16,023 nucleotides of DNA, from assembly GCF_938017705.1 (NCBI RefSeq), contig NZ_CALIIS010000125.1:1-16023 (forward strand), in the 5' to 3' direction. A program made the position numbers and the translations under genes. The notes under the pieces were generated by a model. It was given only the letters and a program-made list of their open reading frames with translations. It did not search any database and was not told the origin of the DNA. The DNA comes from an uncultured Campylobacter sp. GTDB lineage: Bacteria > Campylobacterota > Campylobacteria > Campylobacterales > Campylobacteraceae. Positions 7,068 to 14,448 of this stretch are shown one piece after another. Numbering within the stretch: position 1 is the first letter of the stretch; every line of letters starts with the position of its first letter.

Positions 7068-7597
7068 AGCACCACTTCGTCAAAAAGCACGGCGTCGATG
7101 CTTTTGTCTAAAATTTTAAAAAGCTGGATCAGTTTGAGATCCAAGCTCGGATCGCTCTCGCTCATATAGAAGCTGTTTTGCAGCCTCTCGTCGATGAGCC
7201 ACAGATAGCTATCTTCGTGGCTTTTGGCGATTTTGGCTAGCGGATGGTTGCCGTTGCCGATGTAAAAATATATAAAGCCGTTGGCAAACGCGAGGCTTAG
7301 CATATCGTTTAGCAGCAGCGCGTCCTCGAGGCTATTTACGCCGCCACGGTAGAGCGAGCGCAGCGAAAAAAACGGCAGCAGCGGGCGGGAGTTGGTAGAG
7401 GAGTTGATCTTTTTGATGATGTATTCGCTAAACCAGCTTCGCTCATCGTCGCAGATGACGATGAAAGCAAAGCCGTCGTGGAGGAATTTTAGCTTTGATG
7501 CTAAAAGCGGCGTCCAGTCCTCCTTGCGATTCTCGAGCCACTCAAGTCCGGGCTCGGAGCGCATCGCCGTGACGCTCCAAGTGTGCAGATCCTGCAT
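7064..7597 (-). CDS. hobA: HobA, DnaA-binding initiation regulator
   Basis: The product has 177 residues. HobA is an epsilonproteobacterial SIS-fold-like protein that binds DnaA domain I and promotes orderly oriC complex formation, a functional counterpart of DiaA. Evidence is the opening MQDLHTWSVTAMRSEPGLEW followed by RKEDWTPLLASKLKF, which matches the HobA N-terminus as I remember it, the length close to the family's 180 residues, and the exact neighbours (lysC upstream, holB downstream). Its ATG shares one base with the lysC stop (TAATG, 7595-7599), so translation is coupled. Placing hobA and holB together ties initiation control to clamp loading in one transcript. Confidence 0.88.
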   Translation of the reverse strand: MQDLHTWSVTAMRSEPGLEWLENRKEDWTPLLASKLKFLHDGFAFIVICDDERSWFSEYIIKKINSSTNSRPLLPFFSLRSLYRGGVNSLEDALLLNDMLSLAFANGFIYFYIGNGNHPLAKIAKSHEDSYLWLIDERLQNSFYMSESDPSLDLKLIQLFKILDKSIDAVLFDEVVL

Positions 7598-8070
7598 TAT
7601 TTATCCAAATCGTAGGCTTTATGCAGCGCGCGCACGGCGAGCTCGCCGTATTTGGCCTCTACGATCATCGAAATTTTAATCTCGCTCGTGGAGATCATCT
7701 GGATATTTATCCCTTCGTCCGCAAGCGTCTTAAACGCCTTGCTGGCTATACCGCTATGGCTTTTCATACCTACGCCTACCAAAGAAACCTTTACGATATC
7801 GGCATCCGATTCGATGATGGAATTCGGATTTGGATTTACCTCTTTCATTACCCTATAGGCCGTTTCCAGCTCGTTTTGCGGCACGGTAAAGCCCAAATTC
7901 GTCTCGCCGTTTCGTCCGATATTTTGCACGATCATATCGACGTTGATCTCCTTGCTTGCAAGCGCGGAGAAAATTTCAGCCGCGACGCCAGGGCGATCCT
8001 CTACGTTTCTAATCGTGATTCTTGCTTGATTTTTATCCAGTGCAATGCCGCTAATTACCGCATCTTCCAT
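7597..8070 (-). CDS. lysC: Predicted internal-start beta subunit of aspartate kinase (ACT domains)
   Basis: The in-frame ATG at 8068-8070 (lysC residue 245) is preceded by AGGAG (minus strand, 8079-8083) at eight bases, a better ribosome-binding site than most real genes here have. The product would be 157 residues, MEDAVISGIALDKNQ onward, exactly the two ACT domains. In Bacillus subtilis and Corynebacterium glutamicum, known lysC genes make such a beta subunit from an internal start at nearly the same residue. That this one is used is inferred from the sequence only. Confidence 0.5.
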   Translation of the reverse strand: MEDAVISGIALDKNQARITIRNVEDRPGVAAEIFSALASKEINVDMIVQNIGRNGETNLGFTVPQNELETAYRVMKEVNPNPNSIIESDADIVKVSLVGVGMKSHSGIASKAFKTLADEGINIQMISTSEIKISMIVEAKYGELAVRALHKAYDLDK

Positions 8071-8802
8071 CTTTTCTTCTCCTGTTATGAGTGTTCCTTC
8101 ATGATCGTTAAAACTGCTTCGCGTCACCAAATTTACGTTTAATTTCTTTGCAAGCTCAACGCTTCGATTTTGCAAAACCTTCGCCCCCAAGCTCGCAAGC
8201 TCAAGCATCTCGTCGTAGCTGATGCGATCAAGCTTTTTAGCTTTCGGCTCGATGCGCGGATCGGTCGTATATACGCCGTCTACATCGGTGTAAATTTCGC
8301 ACAGATCGGCATTCAGCGCTCCTGCGACGGCGACTGCGCTAAGATCGCTTCCGCCTCGCCCGAGCGTAGTTACTTCGCCTGCGGTGCTGATGCCCTGAAA
8401 ACCCGCGACGACGACGATTTTGCCCTGTTTTAGCGCCTCTTGCATACTTTTTGGATCGATAGAGACGATGCGAGCTTTGGTGTGAAAATTATCCGTCACG
8501 ATGCCCGCACCACGCCCGCTAAATGCGATCGCAGCATAGCCCTTGGCATTTAGCGCGATAGCTAAAAGTGCGCTCGTAACGCGCTCGCCCGAGCTTAACA
8601 GCACATCCATCTCTCTGCCTACGGGAGTTTTAGTAAAAAATTCCGCTTGCTCGATGAGCTGATTGGTAACGCCGCTCATCGCAGATACGATTACCGCGAC
8701 ATCGTGTCCTTCGTTTTTAGTCTTTATCACGCGCTGCGCAACCGCCTCGATCCGCTCTAGCGTACCGACGCTCGTACCGCCGTATTTTTGAACGATCAGC
8801 AT
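7597..8802 (-). CDS. lysC: Aspartate kinase
   Basis: It phosphorylates L-aspartate, the first step toward lysine, diaminopimelate, threonine and methionine. The protein has 401 residues. The kinase domain begins VQKYGGTSVG (4-13) and includes SGERVTSALLA, VVAGFQGIS, TTLGRGGSDLSAVAVAGAL and EIYTDVDGVYTTDPRI. From about residue 250 come two ACT domains (ITIRNVEDRPGVAAEIFSAL and VKVSLVGVGMKSHSGIASKA), the sites of lysine/threonine feedback in this class. The length and layout match the monofunctional class with tandem ACT domains. The start ATG shares one base with the rppH stop (TAATG). An internal start at residue 245 is listed separately. Identification is secure. Confidence 0.97.
   Translation of the reverse strand: MLIVQKYGGTSVGTLERIEAVAQRVIKTKNEGHDVAVIVSAMSGVTNQLIEQAEFFTKTPVGREMDVLLSSGERVTSALLAIALNAKGYAAIAFSGRGAGIVTDNFHTKARIVSIDPKSMQEALKQGKIVVVAGFQGISTAGEVTTLGRGGSDLSAVAVAGALNADLCEIYTDVDGVYTTDPRIEPKAKKLDRISYDEMLELASLGAKVLQNRSVELAKKLNVNLVTRSSFNDHEGTLITGEEKMEDAVISGIALDKNQARITIRNVEDRPGVAAEIFSALASKEINVDMIVQNIGRNGETNLGFTVPQNELETAYRVMKEVNPNPNSIIESDADIVKVSLVGVGMKSHSGIASKAFKTLADEGINIQMISTSEIKISMIVEAKYGELAVRALHKAYDLDK
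8079..8083 (-). promoter_or_regulatory. Internal ribosome-binding site in lysC
   Basis: AGGAG eight bases before the in-frame ATG at 8068-8070 supports translation of a separate ACT-domain subunit. It lies at the codons linking the kinase domain and the first ACT domain. Confidence 0.5.
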
Positions 8803-9272
8803 TAAATGTAGCCCTCCTCCTTAAAATATTTTAAAACCGTCGCGTAAATCGGCTTTTTGAAGTGATTTACGTGCCTTAAAACCTCATTCGCGCCTACGAA
8901 TTTAAATGCGTCGAACTCCGGAAGTTTGGTATTGATGTTTATATCGGCTAAGCTTCGCAATCTCACCAAAAAATACCTTTGAATTTGCCCGTCGTATGGG
9001 CGCATCTTTTGAGCTACCCCATCGGGAAAGTCGTAGCTAAGCCACTTCGGGCACTCAGCGATGATATCGACTTTGCTTGTTCCGATCTCCTCACCTAGCT
9101 CTCTGCGGATCGCCATCTTAGGCGTCTCACCATCGTCGATACCACCTTGAGGAAACTGCCAAGCGCCTTTGATGTCGCTTCGTTGCGCGATTAAAATTTC
9201 GCAATTAAACGGATACGAGGGCGAAAGTACGATTGCAGCGACATTCGGTCTGTAATTTTTCTCTTTTTCCAT
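8802..9272 (-). CDS. rppH: RNA pyrophosphohydrolase (Nudix, RppH/NudH type)
   Basis: It removes pyrophosphate from the 5' end of triphosphorylated mRNA, opening it to decay; related enzymes also cleave diadenosine polyphosphates, the activity first reported for the Helicobacter homologue. The protein has 156 residues. The opening NYRPNVAAIVLSP and GAWQFPQGGIDDGE are characteristic of RppH. The complete Nudix box GGIDDGETPKMAIRRELGEE followed by IGT spans residues 43-65, with catalytic Glu at 58, 61 and 62. The later YDGQIQRYFLVRL and KLPEFDAFKFV fit the same subfamily. It is the first gene of the minus-strand operon and its stop overlaps the lysC start by one base. The ATG at 9270-9272 has only a weak purine-rich upstream sequence. 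Confidence 0.93.
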   Translation of the reverse strand: MEKEKNYRPNVAAIVLSPSYPFNCEILIAQRSDIKGAWQFPQGGIDDGETPKMAIRRELGEEIGTSKVDIIAECPKWLSYDFPDGVAQKMRPYDGQIQRYFLVRLRSLADININTKLPEFDAFKFVGANEVLRHVNHFKKPIYATVLKYFKEEGYI

Positions 9273-9408
9273 CTCGTTTTCTCACAAAAAATTTCTCAAA
9301 ATTCTACCTAAAAATATTAAAATTTGCGTTAAGAGGCTTAAAATTTATATAAATTTTCAAATTAATTCGCTAAATTTTGCGACGTAAATTTAGCCTATAG
9401 GACCGCCC
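9273..9408. promoter_or_regulatory. Divergent promoter region between rppH and hemW
   Basis: This A/T-rich stretch separates two divergent genes. On the minus strand TAGAAT (9301-9306) is a reasonable -10 for the rppH operon, about 29 bases before the ATG. On the plus strand TATAAA near 9347-9352 is a possible -10 for hemW. Neither has a clear -35. No operator palindrome stands out. Confidence 0.45.
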
Positions 9409-10482
9409 TTGCACATCTACATCCACGTGCCGTTTTGCACCTCAAAATGCCCGTATTGCGCTTTTGGCTCCTTCAGCGACAAATTTAGCCTCGTGCGCAA
9501 GTATTTTTCGGCACTGCGGCTTGAAGTGCGCGACTTTTTGGCGAAAAATCCGCATGCGCAAATTTCGACGCTTTTTATCGGCGGAGGCACGCCAAGTGCC
9601 GTAGATGCAGGGCTTTATAATGGAATTTTTGCGCTGCTTGCGCCGCATTTTACCGCCAAAGCCGAAATCAGCTCGGAAGCTAATCCAAACTCCGCTAGCC
9701 CCGCCTGGCTTAGGACGATGCAGGGGCTCGGCGTAAATCGCATCAGCTTCGGCGCGCAAAGCTTCAACGACGCCAAGCTAAAATTCCTTGGTCGCGCGCA
9801 CAGTGCGGCGCAGATTTTTCTGGCGGTGCAAAATGCCAAAGCAGCGGGCTTTGATAATATAAATTTAGATCTAATCTATGCGAGCAAATTTGACGATAAA
9901 AGGAATTTAAAATTTGAAATGGCTGAGCTTGCGCGCTGTGAAGTGCCGCATCTAAGCGCCTATGCGCTAAGCCTTGAGGAAAACACGCCCTTTTTTGGGC
10001 GCGAAAGCTTCAAAAGGGAAAGCGCGGCTCTAGCTAAATTTCTCTTTGCCCTTGCGGCGGATAGCGGCTTTAGTCAGTATGAAATTTCAAATTTTGCCGC
10101 GCGCGGACTGCGCTGTAAGCACAATCTCGCCTACTGGCGCGGCGAGAATTACGCCGGGTTTGGAGCGTTTGCCGTGGGCACAAGCGGGCAGGTGCGCCTT
10201 AGCTCGCCTAAAAATTTGCGAGATTACATCGCAGATCCGCTGCAAAAACAGCGCGAAACTCTAAGCGCGCAGGATAAAAAGCTCGAGCGCATATTTCTTG
10301 GGCTGCGCTGTATTTTGGGCGTGGACGCGCAAATTTTAAACGCCGCGGAGCTAAGTAACGCGCAGCTGCTCGTGCGGGCAAAAAAGCTGAAATTCGGCGA
10401 GGGTAAATTTTATAATCCTAACTTTTTGCTCGCCGACGAGATTGCGCTTTTTATTACGCAAGAAAGCCGCCGCGGGCGCTAA
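9409..10482 (+). CDS. hemW: Radical SAM heme chaperone HemW (HemN-like)
   Basis: HemW binds heme and a 4Fe-4S cluster and delivers heme to respiratory proteins; it was long annotated as oxygen-independent coproporphyrinogen III oxidase. The protein has 357 residues. It opens MHIYIHVPFCTSKCPYC, with cluster ligands Cys10, Cys14 and Cys17 (CX3CX2C). LFIGGGTPSAVD and RISFGAQSFND follow, with KHNLAYWRGENYAGFG near residue 240, the HNxxYW motif of HemW. The absence of the extra Cys after the cluster (C-x-C in true HemN) argues for HemW. The start is TTG at 9409, preceded by AGGA at eight bases; the protein begins directly with the conserved strand, so an earlier start is unlikely. Confidence 0.9.
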   Translation: MHIYIHVPFCTSKCPYCAFGSFSDKFSLVRKYFSALRLEVRDFLAKNPHAQISTLFIGGGTPSAVDAGLYNGIFALLAPHFTAKAEISSEANPNSASPAWLRTMQGLGVNRISFGAQSFNDAKLKFLGRAHSAAQIFLAVQNAKAAGFDNINLDLIYASKFDDKRNLKFEMAELARCEVPHLSAYALSLEENTPFFGRESFKRESAALAKFLFALAADSGFSQYEISNFAARGLRCKHNLAYWRGENYAGFGAFAVGTSGQVRLSSPKNLRDYIADPLQKQRETLSAQDKKLERIFLGLRCILGVDAQILNAAELSNAQLLVRAKKLKFGEGKFYNPNFLLADEIALFITQESRRGR

Positions 10483-10506
10483 ATTTAAGATTAATGAAAT
10501 TTTAGT

Positions 10507-10512
10507 TACAAT
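10507..10512 (+). promoter_or_regulatory. -10 box of the tatBC-queA operon
   Basis: TACAAT in the 57-bp gap after hemW, 28 bases before the tatB ATG, would start transcription near 10519. AGGAAA lies just upstream of the ATG. Readthrough from hemW is also possible. Confidence 0.45.
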
Positions 10513-10539
10513 ACGCCACTTTTTACGTTAGGAAATTTT

Positions 10540-11127
10540 ATGTTTGGTATCAGTATGCCTGAAATTACGGTCATTTTAATCATCGCGATAATCGTGCTGG
10601 GGCCCGAGAAACTCCCAAAAGTTCTGGTCGAGCTCGCGAAATACTTCAAAGTCATCAAAAAAACCATCAACGACGCAAAATCGAGCTTCGATCAGGAGCT
10701 TCGCATCGCCGAGCTCAAAGAGGACGCCAAAAAATATAAAGAGAGTATTACGCAAGCAAGCGAAGGCGTGCGCAAAAAGCTCACGTTTGAGGAGCTCGAC
10801 GAGATAAAAGGCGGCATAGACTCGGTCAAAGAGACGCTAAATGCGGGGTTAAAAAATATAGAAGGCTCCGTAAAAGACACGCTAAATTCCGCGGAAGTCT
10901 CGGCGCAAAAACAAAGCGAGACGGCAAATTTAAAAGCAAATTCGAGCGGCGAAAATAAAGGCGAAAATTCCATACCGAGCGCGGGTAGCGCAGGAAATTC
11001 CGCACAAAATACGAATGCAAGCGGTGAAGCGAAAAGCGCTGCGCAAAATATGAATGCAAATTTAAACGGCGATGCGCAAAATTCTATGCAAAATTCCGCG
11101 CAAAATAACGACACGCAAAAATCATAA
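10540..11127 (+). CDS. tatB: Twin-arginine translocase subunit TatB
   Basis: TatB works with TatC to recognise twin-arginine signal peptides of folded proteins. The protein has 195 residues. It opens MFGISMPEITVILIIAIIVL followed by GPEKLPKVLVELAKYF: a short transmembrane helix (about 7-21), the glycine-proline hinge, then a long amphipathic helix. Glu at position 8 fits the TatB/TatA polar residue. The distance to tatC is 15 bases. The C-terminal third (about 115-195) is low-complexity, rich in Asn, Ser, Ala and Gln with AQN/NSAQN repeats, and is probably disordered in the cytoplasm. TatB rather than TatA is inferred from the VLGPEKLP motif, the length and the adjacency to tatC. Confidence 0.92.
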   Translation: MFGISMPEITVILIIAIIVLGPEKLPKVLVELAKYFKVIKKTINDAKSSFDQELRIAELKEDAKKYKESITQASEGVRKKLTFEELDEIKGGIDSVKETLNAGLKNIEGSVKDTLNSAEVSAQKQSETANLKANSSGENKGENSIPSAGSAGNSAQNTNASGEAKSAAQNMNANLNGDAQNSMQNSAQNNDTQKS

Positions 11128-11142
11128 TGAGAGAGAAATTTA

Positions 11143-11898
11143 ATGTTTGAAGAGCTAAAACCCCATCTAGCCGAGCTTCGCAAGCGCCTAGTTATCTCCG
11201 TGCTTTCCGTCATCGTCCTTTTCATCGCGTGCTTCGGCTTTTGGGAAGATATTTTAGGCTTTATGACCCGTCCGCTGGTGCGCGTGCTTCCTAAAGGCAG
11301 TGAGATCATCTTTACCCAGCTCGGCGAAACGTTTTTTACCGCGATGAAGGTATCGTTTTTCACCTCGCTGCTTCTAGCGATGCCGATAATTTTCTGGCAG
11401 GCGTGGCTTTTCGTAGCGCCTGGGCTTTACGATAACGAGAAAAAATACGTCATCCCCTTCGTTAGCGGAGCGAGCGTTATGTTCTTTTTAGGCGCAGCGT
11501 TTTGCTATTTTTTCGTAATCCCCGTCGCATTTAATTTCTTGGTAAATTTTGGCGCCAAGCAATTTACTGCGATGCCTACAATCGGCGAATATGTAGGCTT
11601 TTTCGCTAAGCTCGTAGTCGCATTCGGCATCAGCTTCGAGCTTCCGGTGGTGACCTTTTTCCTCGCTAAAATCGGGCTTGTGACGAACAAAAGCCTGAGC
11701 GATTTTTTCCGCTACGCAATCGTCATTATTTTCATCTTTGCAGCGGTCATGACGCCGCCGGACGTGCTTAGTCAGTTTATGCTCGCAACTCCGCTAATTG
11801 CGCTTTATCTGCTTTCGATCTTCATCGCCAAAATGATAAATCCGTATAAGCCTGAGGATGACGAAAGCGAAAATTCCACGGACGTAGCGCAGGCGTAA
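11143..11898 (+). CDS. tatC: Twin-arginine translocase subunit TatC
   Basis: TatC is the six-helix inner-membrane receptor for Tat signal peptides. The protein has 251 residues. It begins MFEELKPHLAELRKRL, the conserved HL-ELRKRL cytoplasmic segment, followed by about six hydrophobic segments. FCYFFVIPVAFNFL, FGISFELPVVTFFL and MTPPDVLSQFMLATPLIALY are family signatures; the Glu in SFELP is the conserved membrane-embedded acid. GAGAG-like sequence precedes the ATG. One base separates its stop from the queA start. With TatB it forms the Tat receptor complex; no tatA is in the window. Confidence 0.96.
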   Translation: MFEELKPHLAELRKRLVISVLSVIVLFIACFGFWEDILGFMTRPLVRVLPKGSEIIFTQLGETFFTAMKVSFFTSLLLAMPIIFWQAWLFVAPGLYDNEKKYVIPFVSGASVMFFLGAAFCYFFVIPVAFNFLVNFGAKQFTAMPTIGEYVGFFAKLVVAFGISFELPVVTFFLAKIGLVTNKSLSDFFRYAIVIIFIFAAVMTPPDVLSQFMLATPLIALYLLSIFIAKMINPYKPEDDESENSTDVAQA

Positions 11899-11899
11899 G

Positions 11900-12919
11900 A
11901 TGGCGGATCTAAATTTAGTTGGCAGCTACGATTACGAGCTTCCTAGCGAGCTCATCGCAAGCGCGCCCGCGATGCCCAAACAAAGCGCGCGCCTGCTGAT
12001 CTATGACCGCGCTAAAGAGCAGATCACTCACGCGCACTTCGGCGATTTGGCGGATGCCCTGCCGCCCTGCGATATTATTTTTAACGACACGCGGGTGATT
12101 AAGGCGCGCCTTTTCGGTCACAAAAACAGCGGCGGCAAGATCGAGCTTCTGCTAAACTCGCCGCTTGAGAGCAATAAATTTAGCGCCTATATTCGCGGCA
12201 GCGTCAAAGCTGGCAGCGAGCTTAGCTTTGAGGCGGGTCTTGAAGCGCGCGTTTGCGAGCTGATGGAAGGCGGGCTTCGCATCGTGCAGTTTGAGCGCAG
12301 CGGCAAAGCTTTAAACACCCATGATGTTTTTGAAATTTGTGAACGTATCGGCCACGTGCCGCTGCCGCCGTATATCAAGCGCACCGATACGAAGGAGGAT
12401 GCGAGCTGGTACCAAAGCATCTTCGCGCGCGAGCAAGGCGCCGTCGCCGCACCCACCGCGAGCTTGCACTTTGATAGCGAGATGATTGCGGATTTGCGCC
12501 GAAATCACGATATCCACTTCATCACGCTGCACGTGGGCGCGGGCACCTTCAAGCCCGTGGAATGCGAGGATCTGCGCGAGCACAAGATGCACGGCGAGCT
12601 CTACTCTATCCCGCCGCAGACCGCGCAAATTTTAAAAAGCGAGCGAAAAATTTTAGGCGTGGGCACGACCGTTACGCGAACGATCGAAAATTTTGCACGT
12701 AACGGGCAAAATAGCGGAATCTGCGAGCTGTTTTTGCACCCGGGCAATCCGCCGATAAGACAGAATTTTTTGCTTACGAACTTTCACCTGCCCAAATCCA
12801 CGCTGATAATGCTCGTAGCGAGCTTCATCGGGCTTGAGCGCACGCTTGAGCTCTACCGTATCGCAGTGGAGCAAAGATACCGCTTCTACTCCTATGGCGA
12901 TGGGATGCTTGTGCTATGA
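11900..12919 (+). CDS. queA: S-adenosylmethionine:tRNA ribosyltransferase-isomerase
   Basis: QueA transfers and rearranges the ribose of S-adenosylmethionine onto preQ1 in position 34 of GUN-anticodon tRNAs, giving epoxyqueuosine. The protein has 339 residues, the usual size. Signatures include YDYELPSELIASAP, SARLLIYDR, DIIFNDTRVIKARLFG, GHVPLPPYIKR, AAPTASLHF, HVGAGTFKPV, HKMHGELYSI and LLTNFHLPKSTLIMLVASFI. The ATG follows the tatC stop after one base and the queA stop overlaps the next start as ATGA, so the genes are translated together. The tatC-queA adjacency also occurs in Helicobacter. Identification is secure. Confidence 0.97.
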   Translation: MADLNLVGSYDYELPSELIASAPAMPKQSARLLIYDRAKEQITHAHFGDLADALPPCDIIFNDTRVIKARLFGHKNSGGKIELLLNSPLESNKFSAYIRGSVKAGSELSFEAGLEARVCELMEGGLRIVQFERSGKALNTHDVFEICERIGHVPLPPYIKRTDTKEDASWYQSIFAREQGAVAAPTASLHFDSEMIADLRRNHDIHFITLHVGAGTFKPVECEDLREHKMHGELYSIPPQTAQILKSERKILGVGTTVTRTIENFARNGQNSGICELFLHPGNPPIRQNFLLTNFHLPKSTLIMLVASFIGLERTLELYRIAVEQRYRFYSYGDGMLVL

Positions 12920-13956
12920 AAGCCGTGGTTTTAGGCGCGCTAGCAATATTGGCTGCGACGGCAGGCTTTGCGGCAAGAAAATTTTTTGCTAAAAAGCCCG
13001 CCGTAAGCGGCAAAATTTTCTCCGCTGCGCCTAAAGCCAAAGAAAGCGATTCCGTCGTGCCCAGACGTGAGGATATCGCGCAGATCGATATTTTAAAAAT
13101 TTTAAAATTTCAAAGCGAAATTTTATTTGAGGAGTGCACGAAATACGACAGCACGCTCTATCTTAGCTTCCCACCGCAGCTACCGCGTATCTACGGCGGC
13201 GAGGTGCTAAATCTCACTAGCGCGGTCTTTGACGCGTGCGAGTTTTTCCTGCAAAATATCGCTGAACCAATCCGCGTAAGCGTGGAATTTAGCAGTAAGG
13301 AACTTAGAGCAAATATGAGCTCTATCAAGCTCGACGTGCGAGTAGGTATCGATCGCGAGCTAAAGGATCCGCGCACCTATGCGCTTAAAAGTACACTAGA
13401 AAGCGCTGCTAGCACGACGGATGATGAGTATCTTACTTCGGCGCAGACCCATTTGCGTGCACTCGGTTCGCATCCGAGTATTGGAGCTGACGGGCGCGGA
13501 ACCTTTATTAAAATGGATGCTGTGCTTAGCTGCTTCGCGCAGCAGAGCTTTAGCGCCAAAAAATACGACTACAACGTCATCATCACGCACAAAAACCGCG
13601 CGATCTTCGAGGAGCTGCGAGATTTTTTGAGCGGGCTTGGTTGCGACGTGATGCCAAACTCCAACTGGGAGAGCGCGAAGAGACACCTAAACGACTTCAT
13701 CTACGTAGCCGACGTCGTCATCCTCGACGCTGAGATCCTGCGCGCAAATATAAGCGAAATAAACTACCTCAACGCACTGGAAAAAGACGGGGTATTTTTC
13801 ATATTTTTACTTAAAAACAAACACTCGCTCAAGGTGCTGGAGGGGCTAAGCTTTAAATTTTTCAAGCTCGAGATGCCATATTTCTATGACGAGTTTTACG
13901 CCACGCTTGATCTCATCGAAAAGATCAAAAACGATGAGAATTTCTTGGGGCTGTAG
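12916..13956 (+). CDS. Membrane-anchored protein resembling a degenerate histidine kinase-receiver
   Basis: The product has 346 residues. Residues 1-20 (MKAVVLGALAILAATAGFAA) form a single transmembrane anchor followed by basic residues. Residues about 52-165 are arranged like the helix and ATP-lid-less core of a HATPase domain: PQLPRIYGGEVLNLTSAVFD followed by ACEFFLQN resembles the N-box helix, but no phosphoacceptor His and no G-box are visible. Residues 218-340 resemble a receiver domain: strand YNVIITHKNR lacks the acidic pair, ADVVILD ends in Asp261 at the phosphoacceptor position, and FFIFLLKNK places Lys290 near the usual conserved Lys. Its start overlaps the queA stop (ATGA). Fold assignment is from pattern only; it could be a non-catalytic scaffold or an unrelated family. 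Its role is unknown. Confidence 0.65.
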   Translation: MKAVVLGALAILAATAGFAARKFFAKKPAVSGKIFSAAPKAKESDSVVPRREDIAQIDILKILKFQSEILFEECTKYDSTLYLSFPPQLPRIYGGEVLNLTSAVFDACEFFLQNIAEPIRVSVEFSSKELRANMSSIKLDVRVGIDRELKDPRTYALKSTLESAASTTDDEYLTSAQTHLRALGSHPSIGADGRGTFIKMDAVLSCFAQQSFSAKKYDYNVIITHKNRAIFEELRDFLSGLGCDVMPNSNWESAKRHLNDFIYVADVVILDAEILRANISEINYLNALEKDGVFFIFLLKNKHSLKVLEGLSFKFFKLEMPYFYDEFYATLDLIEKIKNDENFLGL

Positions 13957-13995
13957 CGAACAGGCAGCGATAAATTTAAAACCGAAGAGATTGAA

Positions 13996-14448
13996 GTGCT
14001 ATATTTTGACTTAGATTGGATCAGGGGCAATATAAAAGATAGCGAATATGCTTTAAGAGAGCGGCGGTACGAGGCGTATTTAGCAGGGCTGCATAAAAAT
14101 ATGCATACGCTAGAAAGAATTTTTGCGGGCATAAACTTCAACGATGCGCTATTGCTACCCAAAAAGCAAATTAATGAAAAGTTGCATTTGAAATTTTACA
14201 TCGGAGATTTGCAAAATGGATATTATGAACTAAAATGCGCTATGAGCTCGGATCAAAGATGCGACGCGGCGCCCGGCGAAATAATAACGAGCGAGATATT
14301 TTACGAAAATGGCAATTACCGCTTCTCTTTCATCCTCGCTTGCTTGAAGGAATACGCCGTTAATTTCTCCAGTATAGATAGCCTTAAATTTAACGCGATT
14401 TCGCAGAAAAAATATAGTCGCGAGTTTAAGAAATTGAAACTTTCATAG
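13996..14448 (+). CDS. Uncharacterised 150-residue protein
   Basis: The frame starts at GTG (13996-13998) with a weak GAAGAGA upstream and reads MLYFDLDWIRGNIKDSEYAL onward. There is no signal peptide or membrane segment. Segments KLHLKFYIGDLQNGYYELKC and SEIFYENGNYRFSFILACLK look like alternating beta strands, and the C-terminus is basic. The stop of the preceding gene (13954-13956) lies in the same frame and the 13 codons between them are open. The ORF is thus either separate with a poor start or the tail of a once longer protein. Local base composition is more A/T-rich than that of queA. I do not recognise the family. Confidence 0.55.
   Translation: MLYFDLDWIRGNIKDSEYALRERRYEAYLAGLHKNMHTLERIFAGINFNDALLLPKKQINEKLHLKFYIGDLQNGYYELKCAMSSDQRCDAAPGEIITSEIFYENGNYRFSFILACLKEYAVNFSSIDSLKFNAISQKKYSREFKKLKLS

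Noticed and set aside
10692..11363. A 223-residue minus-strand frame opposite tatB/tatC
   Set aside because: It is antisense to two secure genes, and its Phe/Ala/Ser-rich repeats mirror the tatB tail.
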